From Mycobacterium sp. UM_WGJ (lineage in GTDB: Bacteria; Actinomycetota; Actinomycetes; Mycobacteriales; Mycobacteriaceae): a stretch of DNA of 54,952 nucleotides. Of the stretch, positions 1 to 8,417 are shown piece after piece; positions within the stretch are counted from its first letter, which is position 1, and every line of letters begins with the position of its first letter. The stretch spans positions 1-54,952 of the forward strand of contig NZ_AUWR01000019.1 in the NCBI RefSeq assembly GCF_000455125.1. Reading direction: 5' to 3'. The position numbers and the translations under genes were made by a program. The notes below the pieces were generated by a model. The model was not told the DNA's origin and did not search any database. It was given only the letters and a program-made list of their open reading frames with translations.

Positions 1-10
1 GGGCCGCCGA

Positions 11-712
11 TCAGCCGGCCGCGATGGCCAGCGCGGTGACGCAGGCGGCGCCCAAGGCGGCCGGATCGGCACCGATCTGGTCCAGGGTGACGGTGCGCAG
101 CGCCGCGCGCGGGGCGGCGGCGGCCCATTCGGCGGCGGTCTGCAGCGGATGAACCGCGTCGTCAACCGCCGCGGTCAGACCCATCGGCACGGTCAGGCCC
201 GCCAGCTCGGCGTGCGTCGGCGCGACGTAGCTCGCGGCCTCCTCCAGCGCGTCGGGCAGCTGCGGCCACTGAGCAGTCCATGAGCGGGTCAATTCGTCGC
301 CGAGCCACGTCGGGCTCGATGCCCGCATCTGGGCCAGCACGGCGGCCAGGCCGTCGCTGCGCAACTGCCCGGCGCTATAGCGCGCGGCCTGGGCTGCCGG
401 GGCGTCCTCGGGGGTGCCGCTCCAAGCGGGCAGCGCAGCCAGCACCCCGACCACTCGTTCGGGATGGCGCAGGGCCCACGTGGTGGCCACCGCCGCGCCG
501 ATCGAGACCCCGCCGGCGAGGATCGGGCCACAGTGTGTGGCCGCCGCATCCAGCGCCTCGAGGTAGCCCTCGACAAGACGGTCGGGCTGCGGGCGAGGAG
601 TGACCAATTCGGCACCCACCTGCTGCAACGGAGACGAGAACGCTCGGCGGATGTAGTCGTCGTCGGATCCGGTCCCCGGCAGCAGGACGGCCGTCACGCC
701 GCGCAGAACCAT
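11..712 (-). CDS. Alpha/beta-hydrolase-fold protein (Rv2695-like)
   Basis: The product is 233 aa and soluble. It has an early beta strand (VTAVLLPGTGSDDD) followed by a nucleophile-elbow motif GGVSIGAAV that fits GxSxG of alpha/beta hydrolases. A late Asp/His pair (AAVDDAVHP) could complete a triad. The substrate is unknown. The start was set at the ATG at 712 because AAGGGG lies about four bases upstream on the minus strand. A GTG at 748 would add 12 residues (MADNTQTRSRGG) without a clear ribosome site. The gene diverges from the OB-fold gene at 825, as I recall for Rv2695/Rv2694c. No upstream gene is visible in the 10 bases left of its stop. Confidence 0.75.
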   Translation of the reverse strand: MVLRGVTAVLLPGTGSDDDYIRRAFSSPLQQVGAELVTPRPQPDRLVEGYLEALDAAATHCGPILAGGVSIGAAVATTWALRHPERVVGVLAALPAWSGTPEDAPAAQAARYSAGQLRSDGLAAVLAQMRASSPTWLGDELTRSWTAQWPQLPDALEEAASYVAPTHAELAGLTVPMGLTAAVDDAVHPLQTAAEWAAAAPRAALRTVTLDQIGADPAALGAACVTALAIAAG

Positions 713-824
713 GCCACCCCTTGATCGTGTTTGGGTGTTGTCAGCCACCCCGTGGGCAGGTCATGTGGCATTCGATATTCAACAGGTCTACCGTAGCGTG
801 CGCACACGATTGAGGGAGAGGGCA
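713..824. promoter_or_regulatory. Divergent intergenic region with weak promoter for the OB-fold gene
   Basis: This 112-base gap separates two divergent starts. TACCGT at 789-794 fits the mycobacterial -10 consensus TANNNT for the plus-strand gene. The hexamer 17 bases upstream (TGGCAT) is a poor -35. A GGGAGAG ribosome site precedes the ATG at 825. No palindrome was seen. Confidence 0.3.
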
Positions 825-1196
825 ATGGCTGCTCCGAAAGGGTACCTGCGCCGGCTGACTCGGCGATTGACGGAAGATCCCGAGCTGCGTGACGTCGAAG
901 AGCTGTCGGATGAGGCGCTCAATACCGGCGCACAGCGTGCGATCGACTGCCAACGCGGCCAAGAGGTCACCATGGTCGGGGTACTGCGCAGCGTCGAAGC
1001 CAACGCCAAGGGCTGCGTGGGCGGCGTCCGTGCCGAGCTTTTCGACGGCACCGACACGGTGACGCTGGTTTGGCTGGGGCAGCGACGCATCCCGGGAATC
1101 GACTCCGGCCGCACTTTGCGGGTGCACGGCCGGCTGGGCAAACTCGAAAGCGGCTGCAAGGCCATCTACAACCCCCACTACGAAATCCAGCAGTGA
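825..1196 (+). CDS. OB-fold nucleic-acid-binding protein (Rv2694c-like)
   Basis: The protein is 123 aa. After a charged N-terminal segment (KGYLRRLTRRLTEDPELRD) comes an OB-fold-like core: QEVTMVGVLRSVEAN, VRAELFDGTDTVTLVWLG and GRTLRVHGRLG. This is the strand pattern of tRNA-anticodon/RecG-type OB domains. No catalytic residues are apparent, so binding of DNA or RNA is inferred from the fold only. The ATG at 825 was chosen because GGGAGAG lies seven bases upstream; an in-frame extension to 711 covers the divergent promoter. The DUF3159 membrane protein follows 28 bases later on the same strand and is probably co-transcribed. Confidence 0.8.
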   Translation: MAAPKGYLRRLTRRLTEDPELRDVEELSDEALNTGAQRAIDCQRGQEVTMVGVLRSVEANAKGCVGGVRAELFDGTDTVTLVWLGQRRIPGIDSGRTLRVHGRLGKLESGCKAIYNPHYEIQQ

Positions 1197-1224
1197 TCGC
1201 GCCTTCCTTCGGGCCGGTGCAGCG

Positions 1225-1899
1225 ATGAGCGAGGAATACGGCGCCGAGGGCGCCCAGGGACCGCAGCGGCTGCTGGAACAGATCGGCGGCCTGGCCGGGG
1301 TGATCTACTCCTCGTTACCGATCGTGGTGTTCGTGCCGACCTCCAATCTCTTCGGACTGCGCGCCGCCGTCCTGGCGGCGTTGGGTGTGGCCGCGGCGGT
1401 GCTGGTCTGGCGCCTGATCCGCAAGCAATCCAGCCAACCGGCCATCTCCGGGTTCTTCGGGGTCGCCGTCTGCACCCTGATCGCCTATCTGATGGGCGAC
1501 TCCAAGGGCTATTTCCTGCTCGGAATCTGGACATCGCTGGTGTGGGCGGTCGTGTTCGCCGCATCGATCCTGATCCGCCGTCCAGCGGTCGGCTACATCT
1601 GGTCATGGGCCAGCGGCCAGCCCCAGACCTGGCGCGAGCTGCGGTCGGCCATTTACGCCTATGATCTCGCGACGTTGACCTGGGCGCTGGTGTTCGGCTC
1701 CCGCTTCGTGGTCCAGCGACTGCTCTACAACGCCGATCAGACCGGCTGGCTGGGAGTGGCGCGCATCGCCATGGGCTGGCCGTTGACCGCGGTGGCAGCG
1801 GTGGTCACCTACCTGGCGGTCAAATACGTGCAGCGCGCGCTGGATGAGCGCCAGGCCGTCGGCGAGGCCGAGCCCGAACCGCGCTCAGTGGGCCGGTAG
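1225..1899 (+). CDS. DUF3159 family integral membrane protein (Rv2693c-like)
   Basis: A 224-aa protein with several hydrophobic helices (GVIYSSLPIVVFVPTSNLF, AAVLAALGVAAAVLVW, FFGVAVCTLIAYLMG, LGIWTSLVWAVVFAASILI and a C-terminal pair). The opening LLEQIGGLAGVIYSSLPI is typical of actinobacterial DUF3159. Function is unknown; the length matches the M. tuberculosis family member. It lies downstream of the OB-fold gene and converges on ceoC, overlapping its 3' end by 15 bases. Confidence 0.8.
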   Translation: MSEEYGAEGAQGPQRLLEQIGGLAGVIYSSLPIVVFVPTSNLFGLRAAVLAALGVAAAVLVWRLIRKQSSQPAISGFFGVAVCTLIAYLMGDSKGYFLLGIWTSLVWAVVFAASILIRRPAVGYIWSWASGQPQTWRELRSAIYAYDLATLTWALVFGSRFVVQRLLYNADQTGWLGVARIAMGWPLTAVAAVVTYLAVKYVQRALDERQAVGEAEPEPRSVGR

Positions 1900-2547
1900 C
1901 AGCAGCGCGCGCAGTTCGGTCTCGACGCCACTGGATGCGACGAACAACAGCTCGTCGCCGCCTTCGAGCGGCTCGTCGTCCTGCGGCACGATCACCCGTG
2001 TCCCACGCAGGATCGTCACCAGCGCGGCATCGCGCGGTAGGGCGAGTTTGCGCACCGGCTTTCCGCCCCAAGGGGTGTCGTCGGGAAGTGTGATCTCCAG
2101 CAGGTTGGCCTGACCCTTGCGGAACTCCATGAGCCGGACCAGGTCTCCGACCGCGACCGCCTCCTCGACCAGTGAGGCCAGCATGCGCGGCGTGGAGACC
2201 GCAACGTCTACCCCCCATGCGTCGGTGAACAGCCACTCGTTGCGGGGATCGTTGACCCGGGCCACCACCCGCGGTACCGCGAATTCGGTCTTGGCGAGCA
2301 AGGACAGCACCACGTTGGCCTTGTCGTCGCCGGTGGCGGCGATCACCACGTCGAAGGATTCCAGGTGCACCGACTCCAGCAGGCTGAGCTCGCAGGCATC
2401 GCCCAGATGCCACTCCGCGTCGGCGATGTCCTCGGTGTCGACGTGGTCCGGGTTGCGCTCGATCAGCGTCACCTGGTGATCGCTGTCGAGCAGCTCGCGC
2501 GCAATCGATCGTCCGACCGCGCCGGCGCCGGCTACGACTACTTTCAT
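1885..2547 (-). CDS. ceoC: TrkA-family K+ uptake regulatory protein CeoC
   Basis: This 220-aa cytosolic protein has an RCK/KTN architecture. An N-terminal Rossmann domain opens with VVVAGAGAVGRSIARELL (GxGxxG nucleotide site) and an acidic strand end (TLIERN). It is followed by a TrkA-C domain from about residue 140 (NLLEITLPDDTPWGGKPV onward). RCK proteins bind NAD(H) or ATP and gate K+ channels or transporters at the membrane. ceoB lies 61 bases upstream on the same strand, and both are separate single-RCK subunits as in M. tuberculosis. The ATG is kept because it begins the first Rossmann strand directly. The 3' end overlaps the convergent DUF3159 gene. Confidence 0.9.
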   Translation of the reverse strand: MKVVVAGAGAVGRSIARELLDSDHQVTLIERNPDHVDTEDIADAEWHLGDACELSLLESVHLESFDVVIAATGDDKANVVLSLLAKTEFAVPRVVARVNDPRNEWLFTDAWGVDVAVSTPRMLASLVEEAVAVGDLVRLMEFRKGQANLLEITLPDDTPWGGKPVRKLALPRDAALVTILRGTRVIVPQDDEPLEGGDELLFVASSGVETELRALLLPAH

Positions 2548-2608
2548 TTGCGCCGCTCCTCAACCCTGGCTACCCGGGCTCCGTCCGCGCCTTCATCGAC
2601 GGCGCGCT

Positions 2609-3280
2609 TCATTTGTCCAGGTCCTCGCTCGGGGGCAACGCGGCGATCGCGATCGCCTCGGCGACCCGGCCGGACACCGCCACGATGTACACCTGGTCGC
2701 TGGCCTGAATCACCGTCTTGGGCTCGGGCAGGATTCCGGTGCCGAACCGGATCAAGAACGCCACACGGGCGTTGGTTGCCGCCTCCAGGTCGGTGACGGG
2801 GCGGCCGATCCAGTCCTCGTGCAGGACGACCTCGGCCACGGCGACGGTGCCGGTGGGGTCACGCCACTTGGTGGTCTCACTTTCCCGGGTGAGTGCGTCG
2901 AGGAGCCGGTCGGTGGTCCACGGCACGGTGGCGATGGTCGGAATGCCCAGGCGCTCGTATACCGCGGCCCGCTTGGCGTCGTAGATACGGGCGACCACCC
3001 GCGAAACGCCGAACGTCTCTCGGGCCAGCCGCGCCGCGATGATGTTGGAGTTGTCACCCGAGGACACCGCGGCGAACGCAGCGGCTTCTTCGATGCCGGC
3101 TCGCAGCAGCACATCGCGGTCGAAGCCCATGCCGAGCACTCGCTCACCGTTGAACTCCGGGCTGAGCCGGTTGAACGCGGTGCTGTCTCGGTCGATGATG
3201 GCGACCTCGTGGCCGATCCGGGACAGTCCGTCGGCGAGCGAGGCTCCCACCCGGCCGCAACCCATCACAACTACCCGCAC
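2609..3280 (-). CDS. ceoB: TrkA-family K+ uptake regulatory protein CeoB
   Basis: A 223-aa RCK protein paralogous to its downstream neighbour ceoC. The Rossmann motif is VVVMGCGRVGASLADGL, then AIIDRD at the end of strand 2; a TrkA-C-like domain occupies about residues 140-215. The pair most likely forms the hetero-oligomeric cytosolic ring that regulates a Trk/Ceo K+ channel; no channel gene is adjacent here. The GTG start at 3280 is supported by GAAAGGA about 10 bases upstream. It diverges from an APC permease gene. Confidence 0.9.
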   Translation of the reverse strand: MRVVVMGCGRVGASLADGLSRIGHEVAIIDRDSTAFNRLSPEFNGERVLGMGFDRDVLLRAGIEEAAAFAAVSSGDNSNIIAARLARETFGVSRVVARIYDAKRAAVYERLGIPTIATVPWTTDRLLDALTRESETTKWRDPTGTVAVAEVVLHEDWIGRPVTDLEAATNARVAFLIRFGTGILPEPKTVIQASDQVYIVAVSGRVAEAIAIAALPPSEDLDK

Positions 3281-3394
3281 GTGCTGTGTCCTTTCAGGTT
3301 CTCTGGGCCGACTTTCGGCTGGTTATCGACTGCGATAGTGCCTGTATTCGGTGAACGCTACCGCCAGTGCCCGCCTGGCTTACCCTTGGCTCTC
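3281..3394. promoter_or_regulatory. Divergent ceoB / APC permease promoter region
   Basis: A 114-base gap. On the plus strand, TACCCT (3381-3386) lies eight bases before the GTG of the permease and no Shine-Dalgarno sequence is seen, which suggests a near-leaderless transcript. The ceoB side carries a good ribosome site (GAAAGGA). No strong palindrome was found. Confidence 0.3.
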
Positions 3395-5392
3395 GTGTCG
3401 AAGATTTCCACCGCTGCACGGCGCCTGGTTCTGGGTCGGCCCTTTCGTAGCGATCGGCTGAGTCACACGCTGCTGCCCAAGCGCATCGCCCTGCCGGTAT
3501 TCGCCTCCGACGCGCTGTCTTCGGTGGCCTACGGACCCGAAGAAGTCTTTCTGGTGTTGTCGGTGGCGGGCCTGGCCGCCTATCGGATGACGCTGTGGGT
3601 GGGCCTGGCTGTCGCCTTCGTGTTCATTACCGTGGTGGCCTCCTACCGCCAGAATGTGCACGCCTACCCCTCCGGTGGCGGCGACTACGAGGTGGTCACC
3701 ACCAATCTGGGTGCTACCGCTGGCCTCACCGTGGCCAGCGCGTTGATGGTGGATTACGTTCTGACGGTTGCGGTCTCGATCTCATCGGGGATCGCCAACA
3801 TCGGCTCGGCGATACCGTTCATCGCCGACCACAAGGTGGCGTTCGCGGTCGGGACCGTGATCGTGGTGGCGGCGGCCAATCTGCGGGGCATTCGAGAATC
3901 GGGCACCGCGTTCGCCATCCCGACGTACGCGTTCATGATCGGGGTCTTCGCCATGCTGGGGTGGGGGCTGTTCCAGATCTTCGTGATGGACAACCCATTG
4001 CAGGCCGAGTCGGCCGAGTTCAAGATCCACTCCACCCAGGGCGAAATGGTCGGGGTTGCCCTGGTGTTCCTGGTGGCGAAATCGTTCTCGTCGGGGTGTG
4101 CCGCACTGACCGGGGTGGAGGCGATCAGCAACGGTGTGCCGGCCTTCCGCAAGCCGAAGTCGCGCAACGCCGCCACCACGCTGCTGATGCTGGGGGTGAT
4201 CGCGGTGACACTGATGATGGGCATCATCGTGCTGGCCCGCGAGACCGGGGTGAAGATCGCCGCGCGCCCGCACGAACAGCTGATCGGGGCGCCGGCGGAC
4301 TATGACCAGAAGACCTTGCTGGCTCAGCTGGCCGAAACGGTGTTCCGGGGCTTTCCGCCCGGTTTGTGGATCATCGCCGGAGTCACGGCGCTGATCCTGG
4401 CGCTGGCCGCCAACACCGCGTTCAACGGCTTCCCGGTTCTGGGTTCGATCTTGGCGCAGGACCGCTACCTGCCCCGCCAGCTGCACACCCGCGGCGACCG
4501 GCTGGCGTTCTCCAACGGCATCGTGTTCCTCGCGGTGGTGGCCGTCGCCTTCATCGTGGCGTTCGGGGCGGAGGTGACCGCGCTGATCCAGCTCTACATC
4601 GTCGGGGTCTTCGTCTCCTTCACGCTGAGTCAGATCGGTATGGTTCGGCACTGGAACAGGTTGTTGCGCAATGAAACCGACCATGCCGCCCGAGTCAAGA
4701 TGATGCGTTCCCGGGTGGTGAACACGATCGGATTCCTCGCTACCGGGGTGGTATTGATCGTGGTGATCGCCACTAAGTTCGTGGCCGGTGCGTGGATCGC
4801 GATCGTCGCGATGTCGGTGCTGTTCCTCTTGATGAAAATGATCCGCCGGCACTACGACACCGTCAGTCAGGAGTTGGCCGAGCAGTCGGCCGCCCTGGAC
4901 GACCAGGCGGTGCTGCCCAGTCGCAACCACGCTCTGGTCCTGGTGTCCAAGCTGCATCTGCCGACTCGCCGCGCGCTGGCCTACGCGCGCGCGACGCGAC
5001 CCGACGCACTGGAGGCGATCACGGTCAATGTCGATGACACCGAAACCCGCGCGCTGGTGCGCGAGTGGGAGGATAGCGAGGTCACCGTCCCGCTCAAGGT
5101 GATCGCATCGCCGTACCGCGAGGTCACCCGGCCGGTGCTCGATTACGTCAAACGCATCAGCAAGGAGTCGCCGCGCACCGTGGTGACCGTCTACATCCCC
5201 GAATACGTGGTGGGCCACTGGTGGGAGCAGTTGCTCCACAACCAGAGTGCGCTGCGGCTCAAGACCCGGCTGTTGTTCATGCCGCAGGTCATGGTCACCT
5301 CGGTGCCCTGGCAGCTGAACTCTTCGGAGCGGCGCAACGTCTTGGAGCCGCATCACGCGCCCGGCGACACCCGGAGAGGCTTCTTGGAGTGA
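3395..5392 (+). CDS. APC-superfamily amino-acid/polyamine-type permease with C-terminal cytosolic domain
   Basis: A 665-aa protein (the Rv2690c-type length is about 657). Conserved APC features include PVFASDALSSVAYGPEEVF in TM1, AYPSGGGDYEVV and FSSGCAALTGVEAISNGVPAF. About 12 transmembrane segments end near residue 490. A soluble tail of about 170 aa follows (LPSRNHALVLVSKLHLPTRRALAYARA), resembling a USP-like cytosolic regulatory domain. The substrate is not determined. The adjacent divergent ceoBC genes suggest a possible link to K+ or osmotic physiology. The GTG at 3395 was chosen because translation from there begins SKISTAARRLVLGRP and the frame upstream is antisense to ceoB. The stop overlaps the next start by four bases (GTGA). 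Confidence 0.85.
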   Translation: MSKISTAARRLVLGRPFRSDRLSHTLLPKRIALPVFASDALSSVAYGPEEVFLVLSVAGLAAYRMTLWVGLAVAFVFITVVASYRQNVHAYPSGGGDYEVVTTNLGATAGLTVASALMVDYVLTVAVSISSGIANIGSAIPFIADHKVAFAVGTVIVVAAANLRGIRESGTAFAIPTYAFMIGVFAMLGWGLFQIFVMDNPLQAESAEFKIHSTQGEMVGVALVFLVAKSFSSGCAALTGVEAISNGVPAFRKPKSRNAATTLLMLGVIAVTLMMGIIVLARETGVKIAARPHEQLIGAPADYDQKTLLAQLAETVFRGFPPGLWIIAGVTALILALAANTAFNGFPVLGSILAQDRYLPRQLHTRGDRLAFSNGIVFLAVVAVAFIVAFGAEVTALIQLYIVGVFVSFTLSQIGMVRHWNRLLRNETDHAARVKMMRSRVVNTIGFLATGVVLIVVIATKFVAGAWIAIVAMSVLFLLMKMIRRHYDTVSQELAEQSAALDDQAVLPSRNHALVLVSKLHLPTRRALAYARATRPDALEAITVNVDDTETRALVREWEDSEVTVPLKVIASPYREVTRPVLDYVKRISKESPRTVVTVYIPEYVVGHWWEQLLHNQSALRLKTRLLFMPQVMVTSVPWQLNSSERRNVLEPHHAPGDTRRGFLE

Positions 5393-6564
5393 TCGACCAG
5401 CAGTTGGTTTTGACGACCGGCGCACCGGCGAACGGCGGCAGTTGTGTGGCCCGCTACGACGGCCGAGTTGTTTTCGTGCGCTACGCGTTGCCCGGTGAGC
5501 AGGTTCGGGTTCGGATCACCGCTGAGCGGGGATCGTATTGGCACGGTGAATGTGTCGAGGTGCTCGAACCCGCGGCGGGCCGGATCGACTCGCTGTGCCC
5601 GATCGCGGGGGTGGACGGTGCCGGCTGCTGTGATCTGGCGTTCGCCGAGCCGGCCACGGTGCGTTCCCTCAAGGGGGAGGTGGTGGCCAACCAACTGGCG
5701 AGGCTGGGCGGCTACGACTGGGAGGGATCTGTCGAACCCGTCGGTGAGGACGGTCCGACCGGCTGGCGCACCCGGGTCCGGTTGGACGTCGGTGCCGACG
5801 GCCGGGCCGGATTTCACCGGTATCACAGTGATGAGCTGGTCACCGACCTGCGGTGTGGGCAGCTTCCAGCCGGAATGATCAAAGGACTGGCCGAGCAGAG
5901 CTGGCGGCCCGGCGATCACCTGCACGTGGTGGCCGACGACGACGGTGTCCGGCATGTGGTCAGCACCGGGCGCGGTCACCGTCCGCAGGTCCTGGAGGGT
6001 GACTACCACGCCACTCAGTGGGTGGGCCGGCGGCGTTGGCAGATTCCGGTGACCTCGTTCTGGCAGGCGCATCGCCGGGCGGCCGCGCTCTACAGCGCGC
6101 TGGTCGGCCAGTGGGCGCAGGCCGACACCGGGATGACGGCCTGGGATCTTTACGGCGGCGCCGGGATCTTCGCCGCGGCGCTGGCCGAGACGGTGGGGGA
6201 GTCGGGCCGGGTGATCAGTGCCGACACGTCGCGGGCCGCGACCGGGGCCGCGCGGGCCGCGTTGGCCGACCTGCCGCAGGTTTCGGTGCGTACCGATTCG
6301 GTGCGCAGGGTGTTGAGTGATGCGCACTCCGGCGCCGACGTCGCGGTGCTGGACCCGCCGCGCGCTGGTGCCGGGCGGGAGGTGATCGAGGCGCTGGCCG
6401 CCGCGGGTGTACCGCGAATTGTGCACATCGGTTGTGAGGCAGCGTCTTTCGCTCGGGATATCGGTCTGTACCGTGCCCAGGGGTATGCCGTGGAGCAGAT
6501 CCGGGTGTTTGATGCGTTCCCGTTGACCCATCACGTGGAGTGCGTGGCGCTGCTAACCCGCTGA
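5389..6564 (+). CDS. TRAM-domain SAM-dependent RNA (uracil-C5) methyltransferase, RlmD/TrmA class
   Basis: A 391-aa protein. An N-terminal TRAM domain (about residues 1-55, VLTTGAPANGGSCVARYDG) precedes a cysteine patch (LCPIAGVDGAGCCDLAF) that could ligate a 4Fe-4S cluster. The C-terminal Rossmann methyltransferase has WDLYGGAGIFAAAL, LDPPRAGAGREV, the catalytic-Cys segment HIGCEAASFARDI and the terminal FPLTHHVECVALL. These are hallmarks of m5U RNA methyltransferases. The target position in rRNA or tRNA is not determined. Its start overlaps the permease stop (GTGA), so the two are translationally coupled. Confidence 0.88.
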   Translation: MIDQQLVLTTGAPANGGSCVARYDGRVVFVRYALPGEQVRVRITAERGSYWHGECVEVLEPAAGRIDSLCPIAGVDGAGCCDLAFAEPATVRSLKGEVVANQLARLGGYDWEGSVEPVGEDGPTGWRTRVRLDVGADGRAGFHRYHSDELVTDLRCGQLPAGMIKGLAEQSWRPGDHLHVVADDDGVRHVVSTGRGHRPQVLEGDYHATQWVGRRRWQIPVTSFWQAHRRAAALYSALVGQWAQADTGMTAWDLYGGAGIFAAALAETVGESGRVISADTSRAATGAARAALADLPQVSVRTDSVRRVLSDAHSGADVAVLDPPRAGAGREVIEALAAAGVPRIVHIGCEAASFARDIGLYRAQGYAVEQIRVFDAFPLTHHVECVALLTR

Positions 6565-6574
6565 CTCCCGGTGC

Positions 6575-6628
6575 CAGCGGCCGCGTAGCGCGGGTGGGTC
6601 TGGGGTCGCGATCCGGGGGCGGCCGCTG
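6575..6628. terminator. Inverted repeat between convergent genes, possible bidirectional terminator
   Basis: CAGCGGCCGC at 6575-6584 is perfectly complementary to GCGGCCGCTG at 6619-6628, with a 34-base loop. It fills the gap between a plus-strand methyltransferase stop and the minus-strand transporter stop. There is no U-tract, so intrinsic termination is uncertain. Confidence 0.4.
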
Positions 6629-7918
6629 TCAGCCGAATACGAAGTAGCGCAACCACAGGTACAGCGCCGACAACGTCACCGACACCAGTGTGACCACAAT
6701 TCCCTTGCGGGTGAACTCCCAGAACGAGATGGGACTTCCTGCCCGACGGGCGATTCCGAGCATCACCACATTGGCGCTCGCGCCGACTGCGGTCAGGTTG
6801 CCCCCGAAGTCGGCGCCCAGCGCCAGGGCCCACCACAGGGAATCGGGATGCAGATCGTTCGGGAGGGTGGTGCTCAGCTCCGCCACGATCGGCGTCATGG
6901 TCGCGACATAGGGGATGTTGTCGATGATTCCGGACACCGGTGCGGACACTCCGAGGATCCCCATCGTGGTCAGCAGCGCATTACCGCCGGTCACCTCGGT
7001 GGCGGCCTTGGCCAGGGCGGCGATCGCGCCGGTGTCTACCAGGGCGCCGACCATCACGAACAGCCCGGCGAAGAACAACAGCGTCTCCCACTCGACTCCG
7101 GACAGGTACTCCGAGCGCTCCAAGCGAGAGATCACGATCAGCACGCCGGCACCCAGCAGCGCCACCACCGAGGGCTCCAGATGCATCGCCGAATGCCCGA
7201 TGAACGCGGAAAACACCGCGGCGAGCACCAGACCGCATTTGATCAACAGGCCGCGGTCTCGGATCGCCTCACCTTCTTCCAAGGCCATCACGTCGGCGAC
7301 CCGTTCGGCCTCGACGGAAAACGATCCGGGAAACAGCCGGGGCAGCATGGCGATGAACACCACCATGACAATCGCGACGATCGGTGCCAGGTGAAGCAGA
7401 AAGGAGTTGAACGACAATCCCGCTCGGCTGGCGATGATGATGTTGGGTGGATCACCGACCAGGGTTGCGGCGCCGCCGATATTGGATGCGAACACCTCGG
7501 CCATGAGGAAAGGCGCGGGGCTGATTTCGAGCCGGTCGCAGACCAGCAGCGTCACCGGGGCGATCAACAACACCGTGGTGACGTTGTCCAACAGCGCTGA
7601 GGCCACCGCGGTCACCAGCACCAGCAGGATCATGATCCGCAGCGGAGAACCCTTGGCGCGCTTGGCCGCCCAGATGGCGATGTACTCGAAGACGCCGGTC
7701 TGGCGCAACACGCTGACGATGATCATCATGCCCAGCAGCAGGAAGATGACATCCCAGTCGATGCCGGTCTCGCGGGAATAGAAGATGTCATCGGAGGAAA
7801 TGACCGGCAAGATGACGACTGCCGCCGCGCCGGTCAGCGCTACCACCGTTTTGTTGATCCGATCGGCGGCGATGAACGCGTAGGCGGTCAGAAACACCGC
7901 TACCGCGATAAAGGCCAT
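6629..7918 (-). CDS. ArsB/NhaD-type (IT superfamily) ion transporter
   Basis: A 429-aa integral membrane protein with about 11 helices. It shows the IT-superfamily/ArsB-P-protein signatures [22 protein letters not shown] (Asn/Thr re-entrant motif) and [33 protein letters not shown], and a repeated pseudo-symmetric half. Length and context match the Rv2684/Rv2685 proteins annotated ArsA/ArsB1. Those names do not prove arsenite export, and a Na+/H+ antiporter or other anion role is equally possible. The CBS-domain gene ends eight bases upstream of its ATG, so the two form an operon. Confidence 0.8.
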   Translation of the reverse strand: MAFIAVAVFLTAYAFIAADRINKTVVALTGAAAVVILPVISSDDIFYSRETGIDWDVIFLLLGMMIIVSVLRQTGVFEYIAIWAAKRAKGSPLRIMILLVLVTAVASALLDNVTTVLLIAPVTLLVCDRLEISPAPFLMAEVFASNIGGAATLVGDPPNIIIASRAGLSFNSFLLHLAPIVAIVMVVFIAMLPRLFPGSFSVEAERVADVMALEEGEAIRDRGLLIKCGLVLAAVFSAFIGHSAMHLEPSVVALLGAGVLIVISRLERSEYLSGVEWETLLFFAGLFVMVGALVDTGAIAALAKAATEVTGGNALLTTMGILGVSAPVSGIIDNIPYVATMTPIVAELSTTLPNDLHPDSLWWALALGADFGGNLTAVGASANVVMLGIARRAGSPISFWEFTRKGIVVTLVSVTLSALYLWLRYFVFG

Positions 7919-7926
7919 CCGCGGGA

Positions 7927-8370
7927 TCAGACCTTCAGCGCCGCGGCCAGCAGCCGCGACGCGGTAATCACCCCGTGCAATTCGCCGCCCTTGACGACGG
8001 CAATTAGTGGACTGCGCATTCTGGCCATCGTAGTGGCGACTTCGATGATGGTTTCGTTGGCATCGGCGGTCGGGAAGTCATGGAGGTGCTCGGGGAGCAC
8101 GTCGCGCACGGTCTTGCCGCGTAGCTTCTCGGCGGCACGGTCGGCCATGGTCTCGCTGAGGACTCCCGCCAGAGATGGGTCATCTTGGATGTAGCCCGGC
8201 ACGATAAAGCGCACCACCTGAGAGGCCGGCAGCACCGCATACGGTTTGCCGGCCGAGTCGGTGACGACGATCCCGGGTAGCCGGTGCTCGGCCAATAATT
8301 TGGCGGCCTCCAACGCATTGGAGTCGATGGTCACCACTGGGAAGTCTTCGGTGATCTCCTGGGCGCGCAT
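7927..8370 (-). CDS. CBS-domain-pair protein (Rv2683-like)
   Basis: A 147-aa protein with two tandem CBS motifs. The first is at about residues 9-60 ([21 protein letters not shown]...[20 protein letters not shown]). The second is at about 85-147 ([39 protein letters not shown]...GVITASRLL). Such pairs bind adenosyl nucleotides and regulate partner proteins; the co-transcribed transporter eight bases downstream is the obvious candidate. The ATG at 8370 was chosen because upstream in-frame sequence runs into the divergent dxs gene. Confidence 0.82.
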   Translation of the reverse strand: MRAQEITEDFPVVTIDSNALEAAKLLAEHRLPGIVVTDSAGKPYAVLPASQVVRFIVPGYIQDDPSLAGVLSETMADRAAEKLRGKTVRDVLPEHLHDFPTADANETIIEVATTMARMRSPLIAVVKGGELHGVITASRLLAAALKV

Positions 8371-8405
8371 ACGACGACCATACGGGGGGTGCCCGCAGCC
8401 ATGCG

Positions 8406-8411
8406 TAGACT
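8406..8411 (+). promoter_or_regulatory. Leaderless promoter -10 element of dxs
   Basis: TAGACT fits TANNNT and ends six bases (GGCCGG) before the dxs ATG at 8418, placing the start of transcription at or next to the A of ATG. No Shine-Dalgarno sequence precedes the ATG and no good -35 is visible, both common for mycobacterial leaderless genes. Confidence 0.5.
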
Positions 8412-8417
8412 GGCCGG

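Noticed and set aside
2819-3394. In-frame 5' extension that would make the APC permease 857 aa long.
   Set aside because: The extra 192 codons are antisense to ceoB and have the Arg/Gly-rich look of a shadow frame. The permease family starts near the GTG at 3395.
3782-5425. 547-codon minus-strand open frame opposite the permease.
   Set aside because: It is antisense to a clear APC protein, is His/Gln/Arg-rich with no domain, and results from high-GC codon bias.
6629-7918. Firm arsenite efflux pump (ArsB) assignment.
   Set aside because: The family fold is clear, but no arsR, arsC or other arsenic gene is adjacent, so only the superfamily is claimed.
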